Source of the DNA: Candidatus Limnocylindrales bacterium
GTDB taxonomy: Bacteria; Desulfobacterota; Binatia; UBA1149; CAITLU01
DNA: 64,000 bases
Reading direction: 5' to 3'
NCBI GenBank assembly: GCA_035571835.1
Contig: DATNBU010000017.1
Location: forward strand, 1 to 64,000
The notes beneath the pieces were generated by a model. It was not told the origin of the DNA and did not search any database. It saw nothing but the letters and a program-made list of their open reading frames with translations. Shown piece after piece: positions 25,301 to 33,925 of this stretch. Both the position numbers and the translations under genes were made by a program. Positions within the stretch are counted from its first letter, which is position 1. Every line of letters starts with the position of its first letter.

Positions 25301-27052
25301 TCACGCTGTGAAGATCGACTTGAGCTCCTTCTTCACGATCTTGCCGTTGGCGTTGCGCGGCAGCGTCTCCGGCAGGAACACGATCCTCACCGGCACCTTG
25401 AACGCGGCGAGGCGCTGCGCGACGAAATGCCGCAGCTCGTCTTCAGTCGCATTGGCGCCCGGCTTGAGGTGCACGGCGGCAACCGGCTCCTCGCCGAGCG
25501 TGCGATGGGGCACGCCGATCACGGCGGCGTCCATCACCGCCGGATGATCGTACAGCGCGTTCTCGACCTCGACACAGTAGATGTTCTCACCGCCGCGAAT
25601 CAGCATGTCCTTGGCGCGATCGACGATGTAGACGAAACCTTCCTCGTCGATCTTCGCGAGATCGCCGGTCTTCACCCAGCCGTCGACGAACGTCTCGGCC
25701 GTAGCTATGGAGTTCTGCCAGTAGCCGCGCACCACGATCGGTCCGCGATACCAGAGCTCGCCGACTTCTCCCGCCGGCAGCGTCTCGCCTTTCGCACCGA
25801 CGATCTTCGCTTCGCCGGTCGGCGGCACCACGCCGCAGCTCATCGGCTTGCGCTCGTAGTCCTCGGCGAAATTGCTGGTCGCGGTGGCCGAGGTTTCGGT
25901 CATGCCCCAGCCCTGCCCCGGCTTGAGGCCGGGAAAGCGCTCCTTCAGACGGCGCACCAGCTCGGGCGCCGACGGCGCGCCGCCGTACGAGATGGTCTCG
26001 AGTGACGACAGGTCGAACTCGTCGAAGCGAGGGTGCTCGATGATCTGCCACGCGATCGTCGGTACGCCGCCCGCGGTGTTGATCTTCTCGCGCTCGATCA
26101 GCTCGAGGGCCTGATCCGCGTTCCAGCGGCGCTGCAGCACGAGCTTGGTGCCGCCCATCATCGCCGGGATCATCACCGCGAAGCATCCGGTGGCATGGAA
26201 GAACGGCACCGACAGCAGCGTCGCTTTCTGCGGCGCGGCGGGATCCGGCGCCGGCAGCTTTTCGCCGCGACGCACGAACGAGCGCGCCTGCGCGCACAGC
26301 GCGTTGTAGAAATTCGAGATGATGTTGCGATGCGTGATGATCGCGCCTTTCGGCTTTCCGGTCGTGCCCGACGTGTAGAAGATCGCCGCGTCGTCGTCCG
26401 GCGCGATCGCGACCTGAGGCGGCTCGATCGGCGAAAGCGATGCCCACGAGTCCGGCGCGCCGATGACGTCCTCGAGGCGCGCGACGCGCGGATCCGCAAT
26501 CTCGTTGGTCGAGCGGCTCACATAGATTCGCGTAAGGCTCGGGCAGCGGTCCACGTGCTCGCGCACGCGTTCCCAGCGCTCCGCATCCATGAGCGCGATT
26601 TTCGACCCGGAGTCGCAAAGACCGTATTCGAGCTCCGGCCCGGTCCACCACGCGTTCAGCGGCGTGACGATCGCGCCGATTACCGACGCCGCCCAGAACG
26701 CCACCGACCATTCGGGAACGTTGCGCATGATGATCGCAACGCGGTCGCCCTTCTTTACGCCGTCAGCCACAAGGCGCGCGGCCAGATGGCCGACCGCGGC
26801 GCGATGCGCATCGAACGTCACGCGCTCGTCTTCGAGCACGATGTACGTGCGCGCGCCGAACGGCCGGTTGACGTCGTGGACTTCCTTCAGCGTCGGCGGA
26901 GCATTCTTCCACGTACGGATGCGAACGCCGCGGATCTCGCGTTCCTCGATCTCGAACGGCGAGCCCGCTGCGGACACCAGCAGCTGGTGGGCCTGCACGA
27001 TCGACATTGCGGGAAAACCGGGCGGCAAGGCGGGCGACTGGGAAGTCGTCAT
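25301..27052 (-). CDS. AMP-forming acyl-CoA synthetase
   Basis: 583 residues of the ANL superfamily: activates a carboxylic acid with ATP and joins it to CoA. AMP-binding P-loop YTSGTTGKPKG (about 226-236), adenine motif GWGMTETSA, hinge/ATP segment VKTGDLAKIDEEGFVYIVDR, and the C-terminal catalytic Lys in RNANGKIVKKEL. Closest in style to long-chain or aromatic-acid ligases of catabolic clusters; chain length cannot be told. GAGGAG Shine-Dalgarno before the ATG at 27052; the much longer open frame upstream is antisense to the amidase gene. Divergent from that gene across 99 bp. Confidence 0.93.
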   Translation of the reverse strand: MTTSQSPALPPGFPAMSIVQAHQLLVSAAGSPFEIEEREIRGVRIRTWKNAPPTLKEVHDVNRPFGARTYIVLEDERVTFDAHRAAVGHLAARLVADGVKKGDRVAIIMRNVPEWSVAFWAASVIGAIVTPLNAWWTGPELEYGLCDSGSKIALMDAERWERVREHVDRCPSLTRIYVSRSTNEIADPRVARLEDVIGAPDSWASLSPIEPPQVAIAPDDDAAIFYTSGTTGKPKGAIITHRNIISNFYNALCAQARSFVRRGEKLPAPDPAAPQKATLLSVPFFHATGCFAVMIPAMMGGTKLVLQRRWNADQALELIEREKINTAGGVPTIAWQIIEHPRFDEFDLSSLETISYGGAPSAPELVRRLKERFPGLKPGQGWGMTETSATATSNFAEDYERKPMSCGVVPPTGEAKIVGAKGETLPAGEVGELWYRGPIVVRGYWQNSIATAETFVDGWVKTGDLAKIDEEGFVYIVDRAKDMLIRGGENIYCVEVENALYDHPAVMDAAVIGVPHRTLGEEPVAAVHLKPGANATEDELRHFVAQRLAAFKVPVRIVFLPETLPRNANGKIVKKELKSIFTA

Positions 27053-27151
27053 GATCGTCTCCTCTCGAACGAAATGGTCGGCGGTGCGATCCTCGCAGAG
27101 ATTCCGCGATCGGGCGAGCAACCGCTTCTTCGTCGCAGCGAATCGACTAGT

Positions 27152-28594
27152 ATGCCCGCCATGACGACGCCCGGGAATTCGAGCCACCGCGTTTCGGCCT
27201 TCGCCGACGATGCCCTCGGCAGCGATGATGCCGTGGAGATCCGACGGCGCCTCGCTGCCGGCGAGGTGAGTTGCACGCAGATCGTCAGCGCCGCCATCGA
27301 ACGTGCACGCGCCGCCGGTCCGGCCCTGAATGCCATTGCGCACGAAAGATTCGACCGTGCGCTGGAAGAAGCCCGCGGCAACAACCACGGCGCCTTCGGA
27401 GGCATCCCGACTTTCGTCAAGGATACCGATGCAGTCGAAGGTTTGCCGTTGCGCATGGGCAGCCATGCGTTGCCGGATGCACCGCAGCCCAAGTCGTCCC
27501 AGTTCGTGAAGCAGCTGCTGGGCACCGGGCTGATCTGTCTCGGCAAGACCACGCTGCCGGAGCTCGGCCTGACCGCCACCACCGAATCGCTCGCGTACGG
27601 ACCGACGTGCAACCCGTGGAACACCGCTCATTCGACGGGCGGTTCTTCCGGCGGCTCGGCGGCGCTGGTGGCTGCGGGGGTGGTTCCGCTTGCGCACGCC
27701 AACGACGGCGGAGGCTCGATTCGAATACCCGCTTCCTGTTGCGGCCTGGTCGGCCTCAAGCCGTCGCGCGCGCGGCTCGTCGGCGCGGACGGCGGCAGGC
27801 TGTTTCCGATCGACATCATCTCGCAGGGAGTCGTCACGAGATCGGTGCGCGACACCGCAGCGTTTCTTGCCGCAGCCGAACAGGTCAAGCCTTCGCGCCG
27901 CTACGCACCGGTCGGCATGGTCGAAGGAGCAGGCGGCAAAGGACTTCGCATCGCGTGCTTCACCGACTCGGCGCACGGCGTGGAAAGTCACCCCGACTGC
28001 ACGCGAGCCGTCGTCGAGACGGCCGAGCTTTGCGAATCCCTCGGTCACCACGTCGACCGGATCCGCTGCCCGTACGATGAACACGTCGTCGACGACTTCT
28101 TCGCGTACTGGGGCTTTGCGCCGTTCGGGCTCGGCCTCGTCGGGCGCTGGGTATTCGGCCCGGGCTACGATCATTCGCGCATCGATGCGTGGAGCCACGG
28201 CCTGGCCGAACAGTTTCGCCGCAACATCTGGCGCATGCCCGGCGTGCTGCGGCGGCTGCGCAGTTTTGCGCAGCGCTACGACGCATTCTTTGCGCGCTAC
28301 GATGTCCTGCTTTCTCCGACGCTGGCCGAGCCGCCGATGCCGCTCGGCTACATCAGCCCCGACATTCCGTTCGCGACGGCCGTCGAACGGGTCATGCGTT
28401 ATGCGGCATTCACTCCGGTGCAGAACCTGAGCGGCGGCGCGGCGATCTCGCTGCCACTCGGCAGAAGCGCGGACGATCTGCCGATCGGCGTGCAACTCGG
28501 CGGCGATCGCGGCTCGGAGCGAAGGCTGCTCGAGCTGGCCTATGCGCTCGAGGAAGCGCGGCCGTGGCCGACGCTCGCCGGGAATTCGCACTGA
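27152..28594 (+). CDS. Amidase signature family hydrolase
   Basis: 480 residues. Amidase signature triad visible: Lys90 in GIPTFVKDTD, cis-Ser in STGGSSGGSAAL (about 165), nucleophile Ser189 in NDGGGSIRIPAS. No GatC/GatB genes are near, so a stand-alone amidase (6-aminohexanoate cyclic dimer, nicotinamide or aryl amide type) is more likely than GatA. Start at 27152 (MPAMTT) or the ATG three codons later. Divergent from the acyl-CoA synthetase; together they could convert an amide to an acid and then an acyl-CoA, which is inference from position only. Confidence 0.93.
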   Translation: MPAMTTPGNSSHRVSAFADDALGSDDAVEIRRRLAAGEVSCTQIVSAAIERARAAGPALNAIAHERFDRALEEARGNNHGAFGGIPTFVKDTDAVEGLPLRMGSHALPDAPQPKSSQFVKQLLGTGLICLGKTTLPELGLTATTESLAYGPTCNPWNTAHSTGGSSGGSAALVAAGVVPLAHANDGGGSIRIPASCCGLVGLKPSRARLVGADGGRLFPIDIISQGVVTRSVRDTAAFLAAAEQVKPSRRYAPVGMVEGAGGKGLRIACFTDSAHGVESHPDCTRAVVETAELCESLGHHVDRIRCPYDEHVVDDFFAYWGFAPFGLGLVGRWVFGPGYDHSRIDAWSHGLAEQFRRNIWRMPGVLRRLRSFAQRYDAFFARYDVLLSPTLAEPPMPLGYISPDIPFATAVERVMRYAAFTPVQNLSGGAAISLPLGRSADDLPIGVQLGGDRGSERRLLELAYALEEARPWPTLAGNSH

Positions 28595-28602
28595 CATTTC
28601 GA

Positions 28603-28649
28603 AATCGGGGACAGACACTGATTTTGCGAATCGGTGTCTGTCCCCGATT
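28603..28649. repeat. REP-like inverted repeat with GGGGACAGACAC core
   Basis: Two 21-bp arms (28603-28623 and 28629-28649) around a 5-nt TTGCG loop, complementary except one position. The arms hold ATCGGGGACAGACAC. This type of GGGGACAGACA palindrome is widespread as intergenic REP-like elements linked to Y1/RAYT transposases. It begins 8 bp after the amidase stop and may also end its transcript. No second copy was found in this window. Confidence 0.8.
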
Positions 28650-28750
28650 GGCCGACGCGAAGCCGTTCACCACCCCACAGGACGGCGCAATCGGGCCTGT
28701 CCCGGCAGAAAGGCTCTGGCAACCAGACAGCAGCTGGTCGATGCTGGCCG

Positions 28751-30130
28751 ATGATGCCGCGCACAAGCTCGACAAGACGGTTGCTGCTTCTTGCGGCTCT
28801 GCTGCTGGCAGCACCCGCGCATGCCGACGTGAGCATGACGACCGACGTCGAGTGGGGAGCCCCTACCCCGCTATTCAGCAACGGCATGATCCTTCAGCGC
28901 GAGATGACGGTGCCGATCTTCGGAAAAGCCGACGCCGGCGAGTCGGTCACCGTCACGTTCAACGGCCAGCAGAAGTCCACGGTCACCGGAGCCGACGGCA
29001 GATGGCGCATCGACCTCGATCCCATGGTGGCCGGTGGTCCGCTCACGATGACGGTCACCGGAAACAACACGATCGTCATTTCCGACGTCCGCATCGGTGA
29101 GGTCTGGATTGCCGGCGGCCAGTCGAACATGCGAAGGCTGCCGGTCGAGCGCAGCGTGCTCGACGCGCATCCGACAGTGCGCACGCTGATCCGCACCGGA
29201 TGGAACGATCAGCCGGGCATCAATCCGTATAAATTCGCGCTCGATCTCGAAGAGAGCCTCGGGGTTCCGATCGGCATCCTGAATCTGGCCGTGAGCGGCT
29301 CGAGCGTTGCGTCGTGGCTCGGCACGACTGGTGCGACCGATCCGGATCCCGCCGTCCAGCCGTACCTCATCGACGACTGGGGCATCAACTATCGCCGGCT
29401 CGTCAAGCCGCTTCAGCCGTTCCGCTTTCGCGGCGTCATCTGGTGGCAGGGCGAGGAAGACGCGCGCCATCCGCAGCGGCATCGCACGCTGTATCCCGCG
29501 GTGATCCGCTCATGGCGCGCGGAATGGGGCAACGGAGACTTTCCGTGGATCTCGATGCAGGTCCCGACCGGCCGCGGACTGCGCGCGGACCGCTCGGTCA
29601 GTGCGCTGCCTTCCAACGCATCGGCGTCCGACAAGGACTCGTTCATTCGCCAGACCTACGTTCGCGCGCTCGCCGAGTTTCCGTACACGAGCTTCGCGTC
29701 GTCGCTCGATCTCAAGGGCGGCACCCATCCGCCGGACACCGATGCGTACTCGACCCGCCTGTTCTACCAGGCTCTCGCGCTCGTCTACGGCGAAAGCTTT
29801 CTTTACTCGGGCCCGCTGTTTTCCTCGATGGAGATCGAAGGCAGCACGATCCGGATCCATTATCGCAATGATACCGACGACGGCCTCACCGCGCAGGGCG
29901 GCGGCCCGATCCAGGGTTTTGCGATCACCGGCGACAACGTGACGTGGCACTGGGCCGATGTCGCGGTCGACGGCAACGACATCGTGCTGTCGAGCGCGAG
30001 CGTCGCGAGCCCGGTGGCCGCGCGCTACGCGTGGGGCAATCGACCGACGTGGGCGAATCTCGTCAACGCAGCGGGTCTCGCTGCGGCGGCGTTCAGCACG
30101 GAGGTCACGCCGGGAGAATACGGGCCGTAA
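28751..30130 (+). CDS. Exported sialate O-acetylesterase-like SGNH hydrolase
   Basis: 459 residues with signal peptide (LLLLAALLLAAPAHA). Layout: N-terminal Ig-like beta domain, SASA/SGNH core with the nucleophile in AGGQSNMRR, block VIWWQGEEDARHP, and catalytic His in GGTHPPDT, then a C-terminal beta-sandwich. Such enzymes remove O-acetyl groups from sialic acids or acetylated polysaccharide. Here the usual I-H-P is T-H-P. Start at 28751 or the next codon 28754. Convergent with the secreted unknown gene. Confidence 0.88.
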   Translation: MMPRTSSTRRLLLLAALLLAAPAHADVSMTTDVEWGAPTPLFSNGMILQREMTVPIFGKADAGESVTVTFNGQQKSTVTGADGRWRIDLDPMVAGGPLTMTVTGNNTIVISDVRIGEVWIAGGQSNMRRLPVERSVLDAHPTVRTLIRTGWNDQPGINPYKFALDLEESLGVPIGILNLAVSGSSVASWLGTTGATDPDPAVQPYLIDDWGINYRRLVKPLQPFRFRGVIWWQGEEDARHPQRHRTLYPAVIRSWRAEWGNGDFPWISMQVPTGRGLRADRSVSALPSNASASDKDSFIRQTYVRALAEFPYTSFASSLDLKGGTHPPDTDAYSTRLFYQALALVYGESFLYSGPLFSSMEIEGSTIRIHYRNDTDDGLTAQGGGPIQGFAITGDNVTWHWADVAVDGNDIVLSSASVASPVAARYAWGNRPTWANLVNAAGLAAAAFSTEVTPGEYGP

Positions 30131-30203
30131 GCCGGCGCGATCGCCGCCGACGAATCGTCAGCAGCGATCGCACCCCTTCGTCGACCAGGCTCGCTAGAAC
30201 CGG

Positions 30204-31151
30204 CTAAGCGCAGAAATTCTCCGAGACCAGCGTGAACGGTACCGTGGTCTCGCCGCTGCAGAGATCGCACGTGTTGGCGGGGCTGCACGCGTACGACAGG
30301 CTCATCACGTAATCGCCATCCCACTGGCACGCACCCGTCGACTTGAAGAACGCCTCGTGCCGGCAGCGATAGTCGCCGCCGCTCGGCGCGCAGGTCGAGC
30401 TGGTCGATTCGAGAACGATGCCGGTCGCCGAGGTCGTGACATCGGTTGGAGTGAGCTGGAACGGCGACGCCGTGACCGTGACGATCTCGACTTCGAGATG
30501 CGGGACGTCGTTGCTGTCGATCGTGGTGATCTGCTTTGTGATTGCCGCACGCAGGTTCGGACCGTGCATACAGCTCGTGGTCGCGCCGTCCATGCCGAAA
30601 ACGATCTTTTTGAGCCCTTTGTCGTCGCAGTCGGACATCAGGCTGGCAGCGCTTTCGTCCGATTCGATGTGGGCGGTCACCGTAGCGCCGGCGAACGACC
30701 CGGCGGTGATCGTACCGGTCAGGTCGAGAGTCTGGTTGCCGTCCAATGCGACGCTGCCGGGCTGCAGCGAGAACGTTGCCGTCGAGGGGTTCAACTTCGG
30801 CGAACCCTTTGCGACTTTCCATTTGAACGTCAGAGCGAGGTCGCTCGATGTCGCGCCGTCGAAGCTCGTGCAGGTGTTGGTCGCGGTGGTGCCGGCGCCC
30901 TTCGCCTTGAAGTTCACGATCGACGAGCCGTCACCGGTGCCGCCGCTGCATGCACCGGAGCTCGCTACCTTGAGTTTCACGATGCCCGCCACGCTTCCAT
31001 CCGTGACGAGCGCCGGCTTCAGATCGATCTTGCCGAGTGACGGACAGGTCGGAATCGAACCGCCGCCGTCGATTCCTGCGGCCTGCGCAAATGCAGGCAG
31101 CAGTACGGTCATCGCGTATAGTACGCCGTGTGCAAAAACTGCTCTTCTCAT
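30204..31151 (-). CDS. Secreted Cys-containing protein of unknown function
   Basis: 315 residues, not recognised. A signal peptide (about 1-24, ending AFAQA) precedes a mature region rich in Thr, Ser and Gly, with about a dozen Cys residues in pairs that could form disulfides (e.g. CDLCSGETT near the end), and a beta-rich look. GGGGAGG Shine-Dalgarno before the ATG. It may belong to a lineage-specific secreted family. Convergent with the acetylesterase gene and followed by no clear terminator. Confidence 0.75.
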   Translation of the reverse strand: MRRAVFAHGVLYAMTVLLPAFAQAAGIDGGGSIPTCPSLGKIDLKPALVTDGSVAGIVKLKVASSGACSGGTGDGSSIVNFKAKGAGTTATNTCTSFDGATSSDLALTFKWKVAKGSPKLNPSTATFSLQPGSVALDGNQTLDLTGTITAGSFAGATVTAHIESDESAASLMSDCDDKGLKKIVFGMDGATTSCMHGPNLRAAITKQITTIDSNDVPHLEVEIVTVTASPFQLTPTDVTTSATGIVLESTSSTCAPSGGDYRCRHEAFFKSTGACQWDGDYVMSLSYACSPANTCDLCSGETTVPFTLVSENFCA

Positions 31152-31235
31152 GCGATCCTCCCCTGGACGCGTTTTACACGAAGCATCGTCCGCGCGGTGT
31201 TAGTTGCGCGGCGTGCTCCACGCCGTTTTCTTGCG

Positions 31236-31267
31236 GAGCATGTTCCGCCGTTTTGCGGAACATGCTC
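31236..31267. other. Perfect 13-bp inverted repeat downstream of the CMD gene
   Basis: GAGCATGTTCCGC (31236-31248), 6-nt loop, GCGGAACATGCTC (31255-31267). A smaller hairpin GGCGTG-CTC-CACGCC lies at 31210-31224. Both are followed on the plus strand by (C)GTTTT. They sit in the 253-bp gap between two leftward genes; no other feature was seen there. Could be a transcript end or a regulator site. Confidence 0.6.
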
Positions 31268-31404
31268 AGCGCCGTGTCGATGAGCGGAGGCTTTTGGCAC
31301 GCGAGCGAACGACGTTGCAACTCTCGACGCGGTCCGTTCGCAGTTTTTTTTCGCACCCCTTCGTCGTGGGGAGAAACGCGGATCGAAAACGCAGCTGCGC
31401 CGCG

Positions 31405-31965
31405 TCAGACAGAAGGAAATCGCGCGCCGAACGGCTCGGGCGCGAGCCGCAACGCATTCGTCGCAAACGAAATCACGTGGTACAGCCCCGCAAGCACGAC
31501 CAGCTCGATGAGCTGTTCGTGCGTGAATTCGCGCGCCATCTCGTTCCACAGTGAATCGTCGACCGTCGCCGACGCGTGCAGCTCGTCGCACATGCGCAGC
31601 AGCAGCTTCTCGCGCTCGCTGAACACCGTCGCAGCCGGATCCTCGCTGCAGATCCCGGCGATCTCCTGTTCGCCGAATCCGACGCGCGCGCCGAAGAACG
31701 CAACGTGCACGCCCCACTCGTACTCCGAGCGGCATCGCCACGTGGTGCGGTCGATCACGATCTCGCGCTCGCGCAGCGTGATGCTGCCGCGGTCGAGCAG
31801 GCCTCCGGCCATCACGCGCGAGAACACGCGCTCGTTGACGGCGAGCGTGCGGAACAGGAGCAGCGGCTCTATGCCTTCCGGCATGATGCGGCGGAACCAG
31901 TCTTCGGCCTGGGCGGAATAGGGCGGTTCCACGGGGGCGATTCTCGGAACGGATGCTGTGCTCAT
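31405..31965 (-). CDS. Carboxymuconolactone decarboxylase (CMD/AhpD-like) family protein
   Basis: 186 residues, all-helical AhpD-like fold. The pattern LREREIVIDRTTWRCRSEYEWGVHVAFF is the CMD core, where an E/C-x-x-x-x-H arrangement forms the active site; here a single Cys and a Glu/His are present but not the AhpD CxxC, so peroxidase cycling is doubtful. AAGGAG Shine-Dalgarno. Divergent from an HxlR regulator with two palindromes between, a common redox/quinone-responsive pairing. Confidence 0.87.
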   Translation of the reverse strand: MSTASVPRIAPVEPPYSAQAEDWFRRIMPEGIEPLLLFRTLAVNERVFSRVMAGGLLDRGSITLREREIVIDRTTWRCRSEYEWGVHVAFFGARVGFGEQEIAGICSEDPAATVFSEREKLLLRMCDELHASATVDDSLWNEMAREFTHEQLIELVVLAGLYHVISFATNALRLAPEPFGARFPSV

Positions 31966-32012
31966 CGGCTTCTCCTTGCGCGCGAAAGGCTGGCTCCAGC
32001 TGCCGGCGCCGT

Positions 32013-32056
32013 GCTATGTATTCCGTAGCAGAGTAGCGCTATGTTTTCCATAGCGC
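32013..32056. promoter_or_regulatory. Two operator-like palindromes between CMD and hxlR-type genes
   Basis: GCTATG-N5-CGTAGC at 32013-32029 (one mismatch) and GCGCTATG-N5-CATAGCGC at 32036-32056 (perfect 8-bp arms). They share the CTATG-N5-C(A/G)TAG core, and their centres are about 25 bp apart. Placed 48 bp from the CMD start and 15 bp from the hxlR start, they fit binding sites for the adjacent HxlR protein controlling both genes. Confidence 0.72.
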
Positions 32057-32071
32057 AAGGGACGAGGACGA

Positions 32072-32422
32072 ATGGCCAGATCATCCACGACCAGCCCAGG
32101 CACGTCCGCGACGCGAACCGTGCGCGGCTCGCGCACCGGCCGCCCCGTGATGGCGCTGCTCGACCTGCTCGGTCGCCGCTGGACGATGCGCGTGCTGTGG
32201 GAGCTCCGCAGCGGCCGTCAGACCTTTCGTGCACTGCAGGAAGCCTGCGACGGCATCAGTCCGGCGGTTCTCAACCAGCGGCTGCGCGAGCTGCGCGACG
32301 CTCGCCTCGTCGATCTTGCCGACGGCGCCGGTTACGGGCTGACATCTCTCGGCACCGAGCTTCTCGAGAAGTTCTCTCCGATCGTCGGCTGGGCGGAGAA
32401 ATGGGCGAAGCGAAAAAGCTGA
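32072..32422 (+). CDS. HxlR-family transcriptional regulator
   Basis: 116 residues. Winged helix with family hallmarks: LLGRRWTMRVLWELRSGRQTF, SPAVLNQRLRELRDARLV (recognition helix) and YGLTSLGTELLE (wing). HxlR proteins are small dimeric regulators that often sense quinones, aldehydes or oxidants. No Cys is present in the core, so direct thiol sensing is unlikely. Shine-Dalgarno GACGAGG before the ATG. Divergent from the CMD gene over two palindromes. Confidence 0.93.
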   Translation: MARSSTTSPGTSATRTVRGSRTGRPVMALLDLLGRRWTMRVLWELRSGRQTFRALQEACDGISPAVLNQRLRELRDARLVDLADGAGYGLTSLGTELLEKFSPIVGWAEKWAKRKS

Positions 32423-32573
32423 CGGTGTTGCTGTGAAGCGCTCGCCGGGGCACTCTCGCCGGGTCCGGATGGCCCCGTCGACGTACGACTACCCGAATCG
32501 TCCGGTTTTTCGTGAGCGGCCCGAGTCCGGGCGATCGATGTCAGAAGCGAACGTGTCAGAAAAGGAAAGCCAG

Positions 32574-32909
32574 ATGCGAACCCGTACTCGAACAATTTCC
32601 GCATGGTCGGTGTTCGCCTTGTCGGCCGGCGCGATCGTTGCCGTATCGATCACCGGGTGCTCGATGAAGATGCCGCACGACTACATGGACGAGAAGCCAG
32701 GCCTCGGCGACGTCCGCGTGCTCGGCCCGAAGGGGCAGAAGTGCTACGACTTCTGCGCGACGTCGCATGCGAACTGCGACGAGATGTGCCCGCGCACGTC
32801 GAACCACGAAGACTACGATTGCGCCGACGATTGCCTGTCCGACTCGAAGGTCTGCCTCGAGGACTGCCCGGAGCTGCAGAGACCGCTCCCGCGAACGCCG
32901 AAGAAGTAA
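32574..32909 (+). CDS. Small Cys-rich lipoprotein of unknown function
   Basis: 111 residues. N-terminal signal with lipobox SITGC (Cys near residue 29). The mature part has eight more Cys, several in CYDFCATSHANC and CADDCLSDSKVCLEDC patterns, suggesting disulfides or metal binding. The start at 32574 has AAAGGAAAG seven bases upstream; longer starts (32433, 32538) would bury the signal sequence. No family recognised. Convergent with the dppF-type gene, 8 bp between stops. Confidence 0.75.
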   Translation: MRTRTRTISAWSVFALSAGAIVAVSITGCSMKMPHDYMDEKPGLGDVRVLGPKGQKCYDFCATSHANCDEMCPRTSNHEDYDCADDCLSDSKVCLEDCPELQRPLPRTPKK

Positions 32910-32917
32910 CGGCGCGG

Positions 32918-33925
32918 CTAGGGCTGCACCGCGTCGAGCAGATGGCACGCGGCCTTGTGCCCGTCGCGATCGACGAGCGCCGGCACCTCGACGCGGCAGC
33001 GATCGAATGCGTACGGGCAGCGCGGATGGAACACGCATCCGCTCGGAGGATCGACCGGGCTCGGCACGTCGCCGCCGAGCACGATCCGCTGCTTTCGCGT
33101 TGCGCCGTCGACCGTCGGCACGGCCGACAGCAGCGCCTGCGTGTAGGGATGCTGCGGCGCCGCATAGATGCGCGCCGACGGTGCCGTCTCCACCACGCGT
33201 CCGAGATACATGACCGCCATGTCGTGGCTGATGTGCTCGACCACGCGCAGATCGTGCGAGATGAACGCGAACGCGAGGCCGCGCTCCTCCTGCAGATCCA
33301 TCAGCAGATTGAGGATCTGCGCGCCGATCGAGACGTCGAGCGCCGAGACCGGCTCGTCCGCGACGATGAAGCGCGGCGACAGCGCCAGCGCACGCGCGAT
33401 GCCGATCCGCTGGCGCTGCCCGCCGCTGAATTCGTGCGGATAGCGATCGTAGGAGTCGGTTCCGAGACCAACGCGGTCGAGCAGATCGCCGACGCGCGCG
33501 CGGAGATCGCTTCCGGAGGCGATGCCGTGCGCTTCGAGGCCTTCGCCGACGCTGCGCCCGATCCGCATGCGCGGATTGAGCGACGCGTACGGATCCTGGA
33601 ACACGATCTGCATGTGGCGGCGCGCGGCGCGAAGCGAGCGCCGATCGAGCGACGCCAGATCGACCCCGTCGAACTCGACGCGTCCCGCCGTCGGCTCGAG
33701 AAGACGCAGCAGCAGGCGCCCGAGCGTGGACTTTCCGCAGCCCGATTCGCCGACGATTCCGAGCGTGCGGCCTTCGCGGATCTCGAGATCGACCGCGTCG
33801 ACCGCCCTCAGCGTGCGTGACTTTCCGAGCGGACCCGAGCTGATGCGGAACTCTTTCGTCAGTCCCACGGCGCGCACCAGCGGCGAGCCGGCTGCCGAAG
33901 CATCTGTCGCAATGGCCGCGCTCAC
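32918..33925 (-). CDS. Peptide ABC transporter ATPase, DppF/OppF type
   Basis: 335 residues. Walker [11 protein letters not shown]-loop [11 protein letters not shown], signature [15 protein letters not shown], Walker [14 protein letters not shown]-loop SHD. The C-terminal oligopeptide-type extension has [17 protein letters not shown], the Cys pattern of this subfamily. GTG start overlapping the dppD stop (GTGA) with GGGAGGAAC upstream. Last gene of the seven-gene operon running leftward from 41024. Confidence 0.95.
   Translation of the reverse strand: MSAAIATDASAAGSPLVRAVGLTKEFRISSGPLGKSRTLRAVDAVDLEIREGRTLGIVGESGCGKSTLGRLLLRLLEPTAGRVEFDGVDLASLDRRSLRAARRHMQIVFQDPYASLNPRMRIGRSVGEGLEAHGIASGSDLRARVGDLLDRVGLGTDSYDRYPHEFSGGQRQRIGIARALALSPRFIVADEPVSALDVSIGAQILNLLMDLQEERGLAFAFISHDLRVVEHISHDMAVMYLGRVVETAPSARIYAAPQHPYTQALLSAVPTVDGATRKQRIVLGGDVPSPVDPPSGCVFHPRCPYAFDRCRVEVPALVDRDGHKAACHLLDAVQP

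Noticed and set aside
26033-27151. Long open frame upstream of the amidase start, antisense to the acyl-CoA synthetase
   Set aside because: No family features; it is the complement of a well-supported gene. High-GC third positions keep antisense frames open.
27152-28594. GatA subunit of the amidotransferase
   Set aside because: No gatB or gatC adjacent and the sequence looks like a stand-alone amidase.
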